Made by a program: the position numbers and the translations under genes
Part shown: positions 10,913 to 21,293 of the stretch, in pieces
How positions within the stretch are numbered: the first letter of the stretch is position 1
How the letters are laid out: every line of letters starts with the position of its first letter
Source: Bidens hawaiensis
Taxonomy: Eukaryota > Streptophyta > Magnoliopsida > Asterales > Asteraceae
Direction of reading: 5' to 3'
DNA: 64,000 nt
Assembly (NCBI GenBank): GCA_021521415.1
Contig: JAIQDT010004203.1
Coordinates: 62,001 to 126,000 of the forward strand
The notes under the pieces: model-generated
What the model was told of the DNA's origin: nothing
Databases searched by the model: none
What the model saw: the letters and a program-made list of their open reading frames with translations, nothing else

Positions 10913-12740
10913 GTGAAGCAAAGAGGTTCGACATCAATGTCAGGTGACGAAAAAAGACCAGTAATCCAACCCAAAGCGAGTGGGGGGATGTCGCTACAGG
11001 TTCCAAAGCTGAATGGAACTAACTACATCACATGGGCGATTGTGGTGGAGGCGATCTTGGATGATCAAGACCTATGGGATGTTGTCCAACCGAAAGAGGG
11101 TGCGGTTATTGATGAGAAGAAGAATAAAACGGCAAGATCGTTTTTGTTTCAAGTGGTGGATGGTGATATTCTTCTTCAGATTTCTCAATACAACAATGCC
11201 CGAGATATATGGATGGCTTTAAAAGCACGGTATGTTGGGGCCGAGCGAGTTCAAAAGGCTCGACTTCTAACGTTGAAAAGTGAATTTGAGAAACTCAAGT
11301 TGGCAGAAAACGAGACTGTTGATGAGTTTGTAGGAAAAATAACAAATGGTTTCAAAGGCAACGAGTCTAGGTCACGTGTTCGAGCAAGATGTCTTGGTGA
11401 AGAAGTTACTGGATGCGGTTCCAGATAAGTACTTTCAACTCGTAGCCTCAATCGAGCAAAGTGTTGATCTCGATAGTTTGATGTTTGAAGATGCTATTGG
11501 AAGACTTAAGGCGTTTGAGGAACGTCTACGTGGGAGAGAACGAGCTTCAAATTCACAAGAACAGTTACTTTTCAATCGATTAGAAGGTAGTTATAAAGGC
11601 AAGTTGTATGATCAGTCCGGTAGCCGAGGTAAGGGTTGGTCGAGTTCACAAGGGCGTGGAAGAGGCCGTGAAACCGGAGGTCAAGACCGAGAGGATGAGG
11701 ACCAAGATGGTTGTGAAAACCGAGGTGGTCAAGATCGTGGACCTAGTTATAAGGGACAAAGAAGAACCAATGATCTTCAAAGGAGAAGAAAGGATAGATC
11801 AGAGGTTTAGTGTTACCGTTGTGATGAGTTTGGTCACTTTGCGTCTATGTGCCTGGAACGTATGAAGAAAAAGGAAGAATCTAATTTGAACAAAGTTGAT
11901 GACTTTGAACCATCTTTGTTTATGATAAAAGGTGATCAGAAAAAGGTTTTTCTGAATGAAGACGGGGTGATTCCAAAGCGTTTCGAAACCGAGCTGATTG
12001 AGAAAGATGTTTGGTATCTCGACAACGGAGCATTGAATCACATGACGGGTAATAAAGCATACTTTTATGAATTGAATGAACAAGAAAAGGGAATGGTGAA
12101 GTTCGGAGATGAATCTTGCATTGATATTCGGGGAAAAGGGTCAGTCTTAATTGAAGGAAAGACGGGGGAGCAGCACCTGTTGACCAGTGTCTACTACATC
12201 CCGAGCTTACAGTGCAATATCATAAGCCTTGGTCAAGTAACGGAAGGTGGATGCAAGATTCACATGAAACACGATTTGCTAACCATTAAAGATGATACAT
12301 GTAAGCTTTTGATGAAGGTGACAAGGACCAAGGACAGATTATACAAGATTAGCCTCAAGATAGCAAGTCCCGGTAAACAAAATAGTATTGGAGTGAAGAA
12401 TTTTGCAGGTCGGGATCTTCAAAGTGTTGAACTGAAAGAAGACAAGCCGGTTATGAGTCAGATTTCAATCAATGATCCAAGTTCCAAATTTCAAAGTCCA
12501 AAGAAGAGTGTTCAAGAAACTAAACCCGTGGTCAAGGAAGAGATTCAAGCCCAAGGGAAGGTGTCTAATGATCAAACGAAGCAAGTGTTACTTCAAGCTA
12601 AGTGGAGCCCAAAGAATATTGCAAGAGATCAAGACAAGCCTCGGGAGAATCTAGAAAAGGATGGCAAGCATGAAGTTGACGACCTGCCAATTTCAAGTAG
12701 GAAATTAGGGGGTGAGTTGGGTGAGTCGGATACAACAATT
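10913..12740 (+). pseudogene. E2 gag-protease, broken
   Basis: Copia Gag with the LNGTNYITWAIVVEAILDD N-terminal segment (DUF4219/UBN2-like) from 10913. Further on are an RG-rich linker, a CCHC zinc knuckle (CYRCDEFGHFASMC, ~11812-11855) and the protease-like VWYLDNGALNHMTG (~12007). In that motif the expected catalytic D-S/T-G reads DNG, and E1 has DNG too. It then passes into the short lysine-rich tail and the polypurine tract without integrase or reverse transcriptase. Two lesions are visible: an apparent 2-bp loss near 11343 shifts the frame, and a TAG at 11808-11810 replaces a glutamine codon just before the zinc knuckle. Downstream the frame stays open into the LTR. Confidence 0.85.
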
Positions 12741-12756
12741 GGGGGGGGGGGGGGGG
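12741..12756 (+). promoter_or_regulatory. E2 polypurine tract: G16 homopolymer
   Basis: Sixteen consecutive G residues directly precede the 3' LTR. This would prime plus-strand cDNA synthesis. A pure G run is an extreme form of polypurine tract and could fold as a G-quadruplex. Its exact length may be unreliable in sequencing. Confidence 0.75.
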
Positions 12757-12997
12757 TGTTGGCACAATTGTTGTTTGGCCCAAGTGTAAAGCCCAGCCCA
12801 AGAATTATTAGGGTTTATTATATTTGGTAATGTCTTGACTAGCAAGTTTGGTTAGTCTATATAAGCCGAGTTATGGTTAAACATTAGAATAAGAAGTTAG
12901 TGCAACCGAGTTAGGGTTCATCAAGAGTCAAACGTAGTTAGGGTTTGAGGTATTGTAATCAGTTTTTTTAGTAATATTTTCTAATTCTAATTAATAT
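12757..12997 (+). repeat. E2 3' LTR, 3'-truncated
   Basis: Starts TGTTGGCACAATTG and follows the E1 LTR for ~241 bp, then diverges after TTAATAT. TATATAAG at 12858-12865 is the likely promoter TATA box and is also present in both E1 LTRs. Confidence 0.85.
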
Positions 12998-13004
12998 TTT
13001 CTTG

Positions 13005-13082
13005 ACAAAATCTTACCTGTATCATCTTTAATGGTTAGCAAATCATGTTTCATGTGAATCTCGCATCCACCTTCCCTTGCTT
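13005..13082. repeat. Right copy of the ~78-bp direct duplication flanking E2
   Basis: Direct repeat of 10133-10210. It lies where the E1 coding sequence resumes. Confidence 0.8.
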
Positions 13083-13784
13083 GACCAAGACTTACGATAT
13101 TGCACTGTAGGCTCGGGATGTAGTAGACATCGGTCAACAGGCGCTGCTCCCTCGTTTTCCCTTCAATTAAAACCGACCCTTTTCCCCGAATATCAATACA
13201 AGATTCATCTCTGAACTTCACCGGTCCCGTTTCTTGTTCATTCAATTCATAAAAATACGCTTTATTACCCGTCATGTGATTTGATGCTCCGTTGTCGAGA
13301 TACCAAACATCTTTCTCCATCGGCTCAGTTTCGAAACGCTTTGGAATCACACCGTCTTCATTCAGTAAAACCGTCTTTTGATCACCTTTTATCATAAATA
13401 AAGTTGGATCAAAATCATCAACTTTGTTCAAATTAGATTCTTCCTTTTTATTTATACGTTCCGGGCACATAGTCGCAAAGTGACCAAACTCATCACAACG
13501 GTAACACTGAACCTGTGATCTATCCTTTCTTCCCCTTTGACGATCATTCGCTCTTCTTTGACCCATATGACTTGACCCACGATCTTGACCACCTTGGTTT
13601 TCGCAGCCATCTTGGTCCTCATCGTCTTGGTCTTGACCTCCGGATTCACGGCCTCTTCCACGCCCCTGTGAACTCGGCCAACCCTTACCTCGGCTACCGG
13701 ACTGATCATACATCTTGCCTTTGTAACTACTTTCCGACCGATTGAAAAATAACTAACCCTGTGAATTTGAAACGCGCTCTCTCC
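13005..13784 (-). pseudogene. E1 Gag C-terminus and protease region
   Basis: The minus strand encodes the RG-rich linker, CCHC knuckle (CYRCDEFGHFATMC, ~13510-13470), then VWYLDNGASNHMTG (~13310) and EGGCEIHMKHDLLTIKDD. An in-frame TAG occurs near 13755, just after the E3 insertion point, so this frame was broken in addition to being split by E3. It continues leftward at 10210-9711 after E2. Confidence 0.8.
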
Positions 13785-13789
13785 CTCGT

Positions 13790-14146
13790 TGTAAGTCCCG
13801 TGTTGGAGGATCTTGCAATGTGATACCAAATGCAAGATGAAATGCGAAAAATAACAACGTGTTGATTCAATACGTGAATGATAATAGCAATAAGAACACA
13901 CAAGAAAGGCTTTAAAACACACTATTATATAATAGTCGGGTGCTTAAGCCCTTAAGAGTTACACAATGTCACGGCTTCAATACTAACAAATGACCAACCT
14001 TTTACAAGGTGAAATGCATGGTATTTATAGATATATACCAAACCTAAGCCCAACACAATCACAAGCCCACCGAAAACCCTTTTCGGTTTGCAAAAGAAAG
14101 CCCAACAACATATATAAAAGCATAAACCATTTATTGTAGCCCAACA
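13790..14146 (-). repeat. E3 3' LTR
   Basis: 357 bp, sense ends TGTTGGGCTACAATAAATGG and GGGACTTACA. Sense CTATAAATAC (plus positions ~14021-14030) is a likely TATA box. On the plus strand a C/T-rich stretch follows, so in sense an AATAGGGAGAA polypurine tract precedes the LTR. Confidence 0.95.
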
Positions 14147-14171
14147 TTCTCCCTATTGGTTTATTGCTTGA

Positions 14172-15314
14172 CTAGTCTTCATGTTCGAGTATCTCTGCAT
14201 CAGCTTCTTTATCAGCCTCCTTATAAGCTCCAGCCCACAATTTTGTACGTATTATCGATCCCACCATATGTGTGTATTCTTTGGTAGCAGGCTCATACAA
14301 GGGCTCAACGGTGATTTGAAAACCACTAAGCGTCTTGATGTCTTGTTCACCAAAGCGAAGTAAGTCTCGTGGATCAACAAATCTAAACGATCCCTTCTTT
14401 AAACGAATGATAACTGTTGCGGGTCTCACCGTCATAAGTCCAAAACTTCATGCCTTCAAGAACACCATTAGGTAGTCTTGAGTTCAGAGGAATTGAAGTA
14501 GCTTTCTTGGTGGGTAGCCACATTACATTCATCATCGTCTTTCTAGTGCGCGGATCGAGAACACCTTTGGCCTTCTTCACAAAATATTCAGCAGTAGGCA
14601 TCGAAGGAAACCCTTTCTCAACTTGATTGCTCAAGTAGATCCAAAATTTAGTGTCCTTTGACTCGTTACTTGGGTTATGGAAAGGTGCCTTGATCAATTC
14701 ACTTAAGTTCACCCTTGTCCATGAACCGAAGTCCTTTATCTTCTTGTAATACTCGAGTCCTCCAGACTTCCTTTTAACCCACCACATATGTTTGTCAACA
14801 TCAAATCCTGACGACACAATCCTAGAACGATCGCCGTATTTATCAGAGAACCCCTTTTGAAGCTCAACAACAAACTTCTCCGGATGATCAGACGAAGTTA
14901 CATTCTGATCAGAGTTTTTCGTATAAGTCTTTGTTGTTGTTCGGCGGTTCTGGGTGGAGCAGACATATATCGTTGTAGACCCGCAGAAGTCACAATGTCT
15001 GAAGCTGGACGAAACTCATCTTGAGCTGTTTGAACGTTCTCGCTTTCGTCAGCACTTTTGAATTCATCTCCAAATTTACTCACAAGCCTTTGTTGGAGAT
15101 CATAGTAAAGGGCAGTGAGGCCTCCCATACTAGCTTGAAGCTCTTTAATCTTGGAATCCTTGTCTGAGTTGCTTGCTTCTAGCTCTTGAATTCGGACATC
15201 TTTGACAACCGAGTCTTGCTCCAATTCAAAAATCCGCTGTTGCAGAGCATGTATATCAACTGGTGCTTGCTCTAATGCTATGCCCTTGCCCTTGTCTTGC
15301 AGAAATTTCTCTTG
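14172..15314 (-). pseudogene. E3 ORF3, C-terminal half, frameshifted
   Basis: The minus-strand frame 15317-14898 begins with a heptad-like coiled coil (ALQQRIFELEQDSVVKDVRI). The frames 14817-14383 and 14435-14172 then encode a C-terminal domain with FGSWTRVNLSELIKAP and KFWTYDGET. This matches the E4 ORF3 C-terminus in order and motif (KWWYVDCET, then a V-D-P segment). A frame change lies near 14425 and further breaks near 14900. Function unknown. The N-terminal half lies beyond the solo LTR at 17555-18996; on either side of that insertion the frame is continuous once one copy of its CATGG duplication is discounted. Confidence 0.7.
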
Positions 15315-15477
15315 CATGGTGCAACATCCTAAAATTTATAAGGTTAAATAAAGAAAGTTACGTTTAGTGATTTCGCGTTATTAATTAATTAATGTCGAGT
15401 AAAGAACGGATCATGGACTTAGATTAATTAAGATGGTTTAAATGAGAATGGGCCTTAGGTCCATGGGCTTTAAGGGA

Positions 15478-15485
15478 TATAAATA
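15478..15485 (+). promoter_or_regulatory. TATA box in the solo LTR
   Basis: TATAAATA in a GGGATATAAATATCCCC context, followed ~50 bp later by C/A-rich leader-like sequence. A likely LTR promoter core. Confidence 0.55.
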
Positions 15486-16029
15486 TCCCCTAAACCAACC
15501 TAAAACCATAAACCCTCATTTCATTTCCATCATAATCTCTACACACTCAAAAACACACATACATACCTACACCTATATACGGCCGAGAGCGAGAGTGGGA
15601 TCCAAGACCAAGTAAACGAGATTCTTGATAGATCCTTCAATACGCAAGATAAATACAAGATCTAGGGTCCGTGACTAAGCCAAACAAACACGAAAAGGTA
15701 CGTTTTGATCTTAAAGTTTACGTTTTTATAAACGTTTAGCATTGAAACTTAGAACGAGAGTAGATCGGGTATAAACGAAACATAAAGTTGTAAACTTGAT
15801 GATAAATACGAGTGTAATGAACCCGAAAATGGAAACGGCTCAGTTAATGAACCCTTAACACTAGTATTGAACGTTTTTGAGCTTAAAGGTCCAAACTTTA
15901 CGTGTTTTCGGGTCAAACCATAACCAAAAACAACCATAGGATTAATCGCGAGTTGGTTAAATATCGTATCCAAGAGTTTCACATAAAAACGATGATGATT
16001 TTGGGGGATTAAGGTTGAACAGAGGCGTA

Positions 16030-16295
16030 GCTGGGCAACTTCGCCTGCAAGCGATAACTTCGCCTGCAAGCTTAACTTCGGTTGCAAGCAAGTTCGCCTA
16101 GCTGGTAACTTCGCCTAAGGCCAAGTTCGCCTAGCTGGTAACTTCGCCTAAGGCCAAGTTCGCCTAGCTGGTAACTTCGCCTAAAGCTAAGTTCGCTTAA
16201 GGTTTAACTTCGCCTAAAGCTAAGTTCGCTTAAGGTTTAACTTCGCCTAAAGCTAAGTTCGCTTAAGGTTTAACTTCGCCTAAAGTTAAGTTCGC
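16030..16295. repeat. AACTTCGCC / AAGTTCGCC array
   Basis: About 17 copies of CTTCGCC-like or GTTCGCY-like words alternate with CTAGCTGGT and TAAGG spacers. Locally this is a tandem repeat of ~34 bp. The same core word dominates E4, an otherwise unrelated element. Confidence 0.85.
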
Positions 16296-16364
16296 TTAGA
16301 AAATAAATTAAAAACCTAATGGAAAATGTGTTAAGACAGTTAATGGAAAATGTGCTAACATGCA

Positions 16365-16465
16365 GCTCGACCCCCAGCCAGGGGCTCTGCCCCTTGGACC
16401 CTGCTAGGGGCTGCTGCCCCTAGACCCCGCTGCCAGGGGCGCTGCCCCCGGACCCCCGTTCGTTG
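16365..16465. repeat. GC-rich imperfect repeat
   Basis: Three to four variants of an AGGGGCNCTGCCCC phrase, each followed by a GGACCC-like word. Each is close to a hairpin. This lies inside the solo LTR. Confidence 0.7.
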
Positions 16466-16872
16466 TGGGTCATATAAAGATAGAAATACAACATGAGTAG
16501 TAGTAGTTAATTGATACGTGTAAATATTATACAGTTAGCCGTGCACAGCTCAAGAAGGGAATAACTATTAACGGAGAGCGTAACAGGATTCAGGTGAGTT
16601 TCTAGCCCCATTTATGTGTTATGTTTTCGGGGCTGTGTGTATACTCTATATGTTTGTTAATACACTTATCCTAAGTGATAAGTGTATGCCTTATATGAAT
16701 GATGTGAAATGTATGAATGATTGCTTGTTAGTACGTGAACGATCTTCGGATATTGCACGTACTGTCAGGTTGTAACGCTAAGTATAAGGTAAGTATGATA
16801 TGTATGCTTATATGTATGAACGTGATAAAGTTAATAAAAGAAGGAAATGATGGTTGTATGGTTGTATGGTTA

Positions 16873-17130
16873 CGAAAAGGGTACCGAGCCCTAATACTAC
16901 TCGAGGTATGATGTATGGTTGTATGGTAACGAAGAGGGAATCGAACCCTACTAATATTCGAGAACTAGGGAACCGAACCCTACTAATATTCGAGGAAATA
17001 GGGTACCGAGCCCTAATAATACTCGAGGAAAGAGGGTACCGAGCCCTAATAATACTCGAGGAAGGAGGGTACCGAGCCCTAATAATACTCGAGGAAGGAG
17101 GGTACCGAGCCCTAATAATACTCGAGGAAT
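16873..17130. repeat. Minisatellite, ~32-bp unit, about 7 copies
   Basis: Units contain GGGTACCGAGCCCTAATA and ACTCGAGGA; the last four are nearly identical and the first ones degenerate. An open frame runs through it only because the unit lacks stops in one phase. Confidence 0.85.
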
Positions 17131-17554
17131 GTAGGGCGTAATGCTCTTTATAACGTAAGATATGAAAGCAAGTTAATACAAAAGAAAGTATGAAAGTATG
17201 AATGAAAGGATATAAGTTTATGTGTATTGTATAGTGTATGATTAACTAGAACTCACTCAGCGTAGCTGACTTTTAGTATGCACGCAGGTGAGTAGGATGA
17301 GGCAGCTCGCTTGAGAAGACACGTGGCACTGAATGAGAGGCTGGCATCGGAAGACTCAAGACGTTTAAGTTTAATGTTTCGTTTATTTTGAAAGACAAAA
17401 TGATGTTTTAAGACAAGACGTATTTTGTTATGAAATGTTTTATGAAAGCTTTTATATTCCGCGAATGTTTTAATTAACTCTGATATTTAGAACTGCGCTT
17501 ATGAGTAAATCCAACACGAAAGTAGGGCTACCGGTAACGGGGCCTTACACATGG

Positions 17555-18996
17555 CAAGAATTTGGGCCACCTTCTCTGACGCACTGGAACTCCCTTGACT
17601 AACCGATTCGGATGGTCCCGAGGGTCCATAAGTGGATTCAACATGAGTTTCAAAGTCAAAATCTGGAAAGATATCAACAAATACCAGATCTTGAGAAGGT
17701 TGTGGATCATGAACAGGTCTTGGTGCCACCTGAGATTGAGTAACTGGCTCAGGTGGTGGAGATTGAGCTGGCGGTGGTGATTGAATTGGTGGTGGTGATG
17801 CAGCAGATACAGTTGGAGCTGTTGTTGGTGTTGCTGGTTGTGTTGTTGTTTCTGTTGGTGTTGTTGTTGTAGTTGTAGCCTCAGTTATCAGGACACCCGG
17901 TCTAGGATCTCTCTTCCTTCTTTTACGTGGTACGAGACCTGTGTCCGCTTCCTCTTCTAGCTCTTCTTCATGTGTCACAGTGACTGATTGAGGAGGTTTC
18001 AATGCAGTTGACTGGAGCTTTGCTTTGATTGCTTCGATCTGAGCGGATGTTGGTACGGGTGTTTCAGGAGGTACATGAGATTCAGTTCTCGCCGTAGATG
18101 GTGGAGGACTGTCTAGTTCATCGTCAGAGGATAGTTCGAAGGTCGGTGCAGCTGGCCTTCAAACCGGAGTCACGTGCTCCTCAGCAACGATTGGTGCAGC
18201 TGCAGCTTCAAGATCAGCAAATTTCCCGAATTTTACCAAGGGATGGAGTCCCTGGTATGTAATCTTTGTTCCCTTCCTTGATTGTTTCATCAGACCAAAA
18301 GTAGTAGGACCCAAACTCTTCAAATCAAGCGTCTCTACAGATCTCACCAATTGTGGATAATGTGAATCAAAAATCATCTGTAGAAACCTCGGATACATGA
18401 GGAACATCTCCTTCTTCTTCCCCTTGAGGTTGCTCATCATCTCATTGAAAATGAATTTGGAGTAGTTGTAGTCCCAATCCATGATCAAAGCAACCACCGT
18501 GGACATCTGTGTATGACTTATTTCATCAGAACCTCCCTTTCTTCTGGATATGCATGTGAAGAAGGTATGAATAAGGAAACGCCAGTACGGATGGAATAGC
18601 TTCTTGATGGTGGGAGGGTAAGCACGTTCGTAGCTCATCCGAGAGACGATCTCTGCGACCACATCCACTAGGTATTCTGTAGGGTGATCAGGTTGATCAC
18701 CAAACAGAAGTACTTCGCGGATGATGGCCTCAGAGATGACCACCGGAACCTTCTGAATATTTGATTCAATCACCGTTGCTCCCCCTGGTCCCCTTTGATT
18801 GATGGAAGCATGATTCCAAAAATCCAAGACCATCTTCTTGCATATAACAGGATTTTCCCCAAAGGGCGTGTGAATTTCTGCATGTATTAAGCCCAACAAT
18901 CATTGACTTGAACTCCTAGTGAGCAGGAGGGGGATCAAACAGACAACCAGCTACATTGTGAGAGTCAGCTGTTATCAACGGTGCTTGATCAACCAT
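17555..18996 (-). pseudogene. E3 ORF3, N-terminal half
   Basis: The minus strand starts at the ATG ending at 18996, directly after GCAGAT, as in E4. A short first segment (LITADSHNVAGCLFDPPPAH) ends in a stop near 18916. A shifted frame from 18899 then carries the conserved helical domain, including FLIHTFFTCISRRKGGSDE and MYPRFLQMIFD, which aligns with E4 ORF3 (FLMHVLIVCMSGRKAG and MYPRFLQMIIN). A TGA at 18159-18161 interrupts it. The frame then continues into a threonine/proline-rich low-complexity region (18002-17555), and the solo LTR follows. No signal peptide or membrane segment is visible, so it does not look like an envelope protein. Function unknown. Confidence 0.75.
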
Positions 18997-21293
18997 ATCT
19001 GCAATAAACGAGTCAAGTTAGATGCTTGGTGACAGAAACACCACATAAGATCAAGAGTTTGATTAGTTTTGAGCATGTAAAACAGTTTGTGGATCAAAAG
19101 TAACAAGTGGTGAAAGTTTGTGAAGAAATTGTCATTTTCTTATGTTTTAAGGAAGATCTCGGTTCAGAACCATGTTCTCTGTCAATATTATATTAAGTAC
19201 CTGAGAACATATTGTTCTCGGGCAATCAAGATCAAGAACCCAGAGATCTCTGATTAACTCAGAGTTCTCTGGTTGACCATGAGTTCTCGGTCAACCTTTC
19301 CCGAGAACTCATGGGATCTTTGGTGAAACCAGAGTTCTCTGGTTGACCAGCCGTTCTCGGTCAACCAGAACCCCGAGAACACGGAGATCTCTGTTTATGG
19401 AAACCAAGGGTTTCCATAAACAGTGTCGTCTTCCTCACACGAACACCATGAAACCTGCAACTTAATCAAACAGTCAAAACCAGTCAAGACCACAAATACA
19501 CCCACACCAACCTAAATCGCCATTCAATATATCCTAAACATGTATCCAACAAAGTGTGTAATGTCCAAGATACCATAAACTCGATTTAAGGTTCATCGTG
19601 AATAGTTTAATTGATTTGGTTTCTTATACCTTGATGATTTAGATGATACACACAATGTATATGAGATGATTGTCCTTTGATGAAAGGTTCTGCTAATGTG
19701 TTTGCAGAGCAGATATAGGATTTGAATGATTATGATGATAATGATAATTCAAAATCTGAATTATGCCTCTTAAACTTCAATTGTGATTAGATTTGGGCCG
19801 AGAACACAATTGGGCTTAGAACACATATATGCTCATATCCAAGATGGATAAGTCCATGTGGGCCAGACCCATGCACATACCAACCAGACCACACATGACC
19901 ATCCTTCAATTCATGTTTAATTAAAACGATGCCTTAACATGTTCGTCTTAACGAGAGTAACCGTGAGATAAAACCGAGACGCAAAATAAAATAAAAATAA
20001 AATTAAGTAAAATAAAATAAAACACATACATCAAGATTTATACAACGATCAGGCTTTTAGCAGTTTTTAACAATTTCGGGATCAGATTTCAGTTTTTCAC
20101 GCGGGACTAAACTTTAAGAAAAAATCCTAACATGGAATCATATCGACTAGGATGTTTTCACAATGATTCATTTTCAGCCTTATTATGAGACAGAGAGCAG
20201 GTTGATAGCAGGTATTTGCAAACTTAGCATGATTTTCATTGCCTCAGTGATACGCATTAGGTTCAGTTAGGCTTAAATCTTAGATGAACATCACTTTTGA
20301 ACTTATGATGCCTCTTATCTCTTCTCAAAGCATATTTGGCTTTCTCCGGATCACCCCAACTTGACTCCAACCCCCCAGTACTTGATCAAACGTTTTTGAT
20401 AAAATTTGACTCTCATCCATAGATGTCATCTCCGAGTCACTATCCCGGAGGTAGACACATTAAATTGTTGAGTTAGCTTTTTAAGCATTTAAGGTTGAAC
20501 GTTGGACTTATATGCCTTTCATTCGGAATGCTTTGCATTCCTGTAGTTCTAGTTGTACCCTTAAAGCTTTTAAAATTTATTTGAACGTAGATATAATATA
20601 AAAATTATATATATATATATATATATTTTAATATATGCACAATAAGTATTTTTGGTGATCAAGACACTGACGGACTTGTGTATGACCGGATAATTGCCTT
20701 TCTGCCTATCATTTGGAGAGATGTATCTAGACACATACATATGTCTTCAAAATGACTCTCCACAATAAGTTTTTGCAAATTTTTGTTTATATCACTTTAG
20801 ACTCTTACGCATCATGGAAAGCTACCATACATAACAATGACTGTTCAAACGCCTTTTAAGCCTATTAACTTCACACTTTAGGCACACAAAGTCGATTTTC
20901 CTATCATTTTCCAAAGGTTGGATCATATTTTCATTTAAAACATTTTAAACCTTTTCATGAGGCTTGTAACTGAATATTTATATCACTTTCCGATGTTAAA
21001 ACAATAACTAAAAACAGTTTAGAACTCAGCCGCCCCGGTCACTTTCAGCCTTTAGGTGAATGGCTATCCCGTTTGTCTACGAGTAAACTACAGGACCAAA
21101 CACGTAAAGATACATGTCCTTCAGACTTAAATGACCGACATAATTTTAATCATGCTAAGAAAAACGTTTTTTTTTAATGAAAACACACACGCATACTCTT
21201 TTTGAATATTTTTAATTTTCTCCCCCTAAATTTGTGCAAAAATTTTATCAAAAACCGAAAAACTTTTATGTACAAATTTACCTCACGTAAGAC
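18997..21293 (-). other. E3 non-coding spacer between Pol and ORF3
   Basis: A ~2.3-kb region without an ORF, on the minus strand. Blocks of it match the E4 spacer (59916-62067) in the same order, for example GGATAGCCATT...CTGAAAG...ACCGGGGC near 21075-21030 and GATAGGCAGAAA near 20700. The end nearest ORF3 holds the GTTCTCGG motif array. A TA run lies at about 20608-20627. Confidence 0.7.
19160..19405. repeat. E3 GTTCTCGG / CCGAGAAC array before ORF3
   Basis: At least 12 copies of GTTCTCGG- or GTTCTCTG-like words and their complements, several joined to GGTTGACC or GGTCAACC. Opposed copies can form hairpins. The same motif is repeated in the E3 leader. Confidence 0.85.

Larger units (their letters stand above)
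10211..13004 (+). mobile_element. E2: inverted, apparently LTR-permuted copy of the E1 family
   Basis: A plus-strand copy of the same non-autonomous family lies inside E1. On the left only the last ~27 bp of an LTR (from ~10218) precede the primer-binding site. On the right the LTR begins at 12757 but stops near 12997, missing its final ~50 bp. Together the pieces make almost one full LTR with ~23 bp lost. This is what a one-LTR circle opened inside its LTR would give. Two independently truncated LTRs are the alternative. Confidence 0.75.
15320..17549 (+). mobile_element. 2.2-kb solo LTR inserted in E3 ORF3 (Gypsy-like)
   Basis: Starts TGCAACATCCTAAAATTTAT and ends CGGGGCCTTACA, with target duplication CATGG (15315-15319 and 17550-17554). 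There is no internal coding region, primer site or second LTR, so it is a complete solo LTR left by LTR-LTR recombination. The length and the TGYAACATCC start resemble Tekay/Del-type Gypsy LTRs; that family call is by memory of style. It contains a TATA box (15478-15485), an AACTTCGCC array, a GC-rich repeat and a ~32-bp minisatellite, so it carries its own promoter. Confidence 0.85.

Noticed and set aside
12741..12756. The G16 run as a special regulatory element
   Set aside because: Its place directly before the LTR is fully explained by a polypurine tract. E1 has a shorter run at the same place, and homopolymer length may be a sequencing artefact.
16873..17130. Regularly spaced ~32-bp repeats resembling a CRISPR array
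   Set aside because: The repeats are adjacent without unique spacers, lie inside a plant LTR, and no cas gene is present. It is a minisatellite.
17555..18996. ORF3 as a retroviral envelope gene
   Set aside because: Its position suits an env gene, but neither the E3 nor the E4 version shows a signal peptide, membrane anchor or cleavage site.
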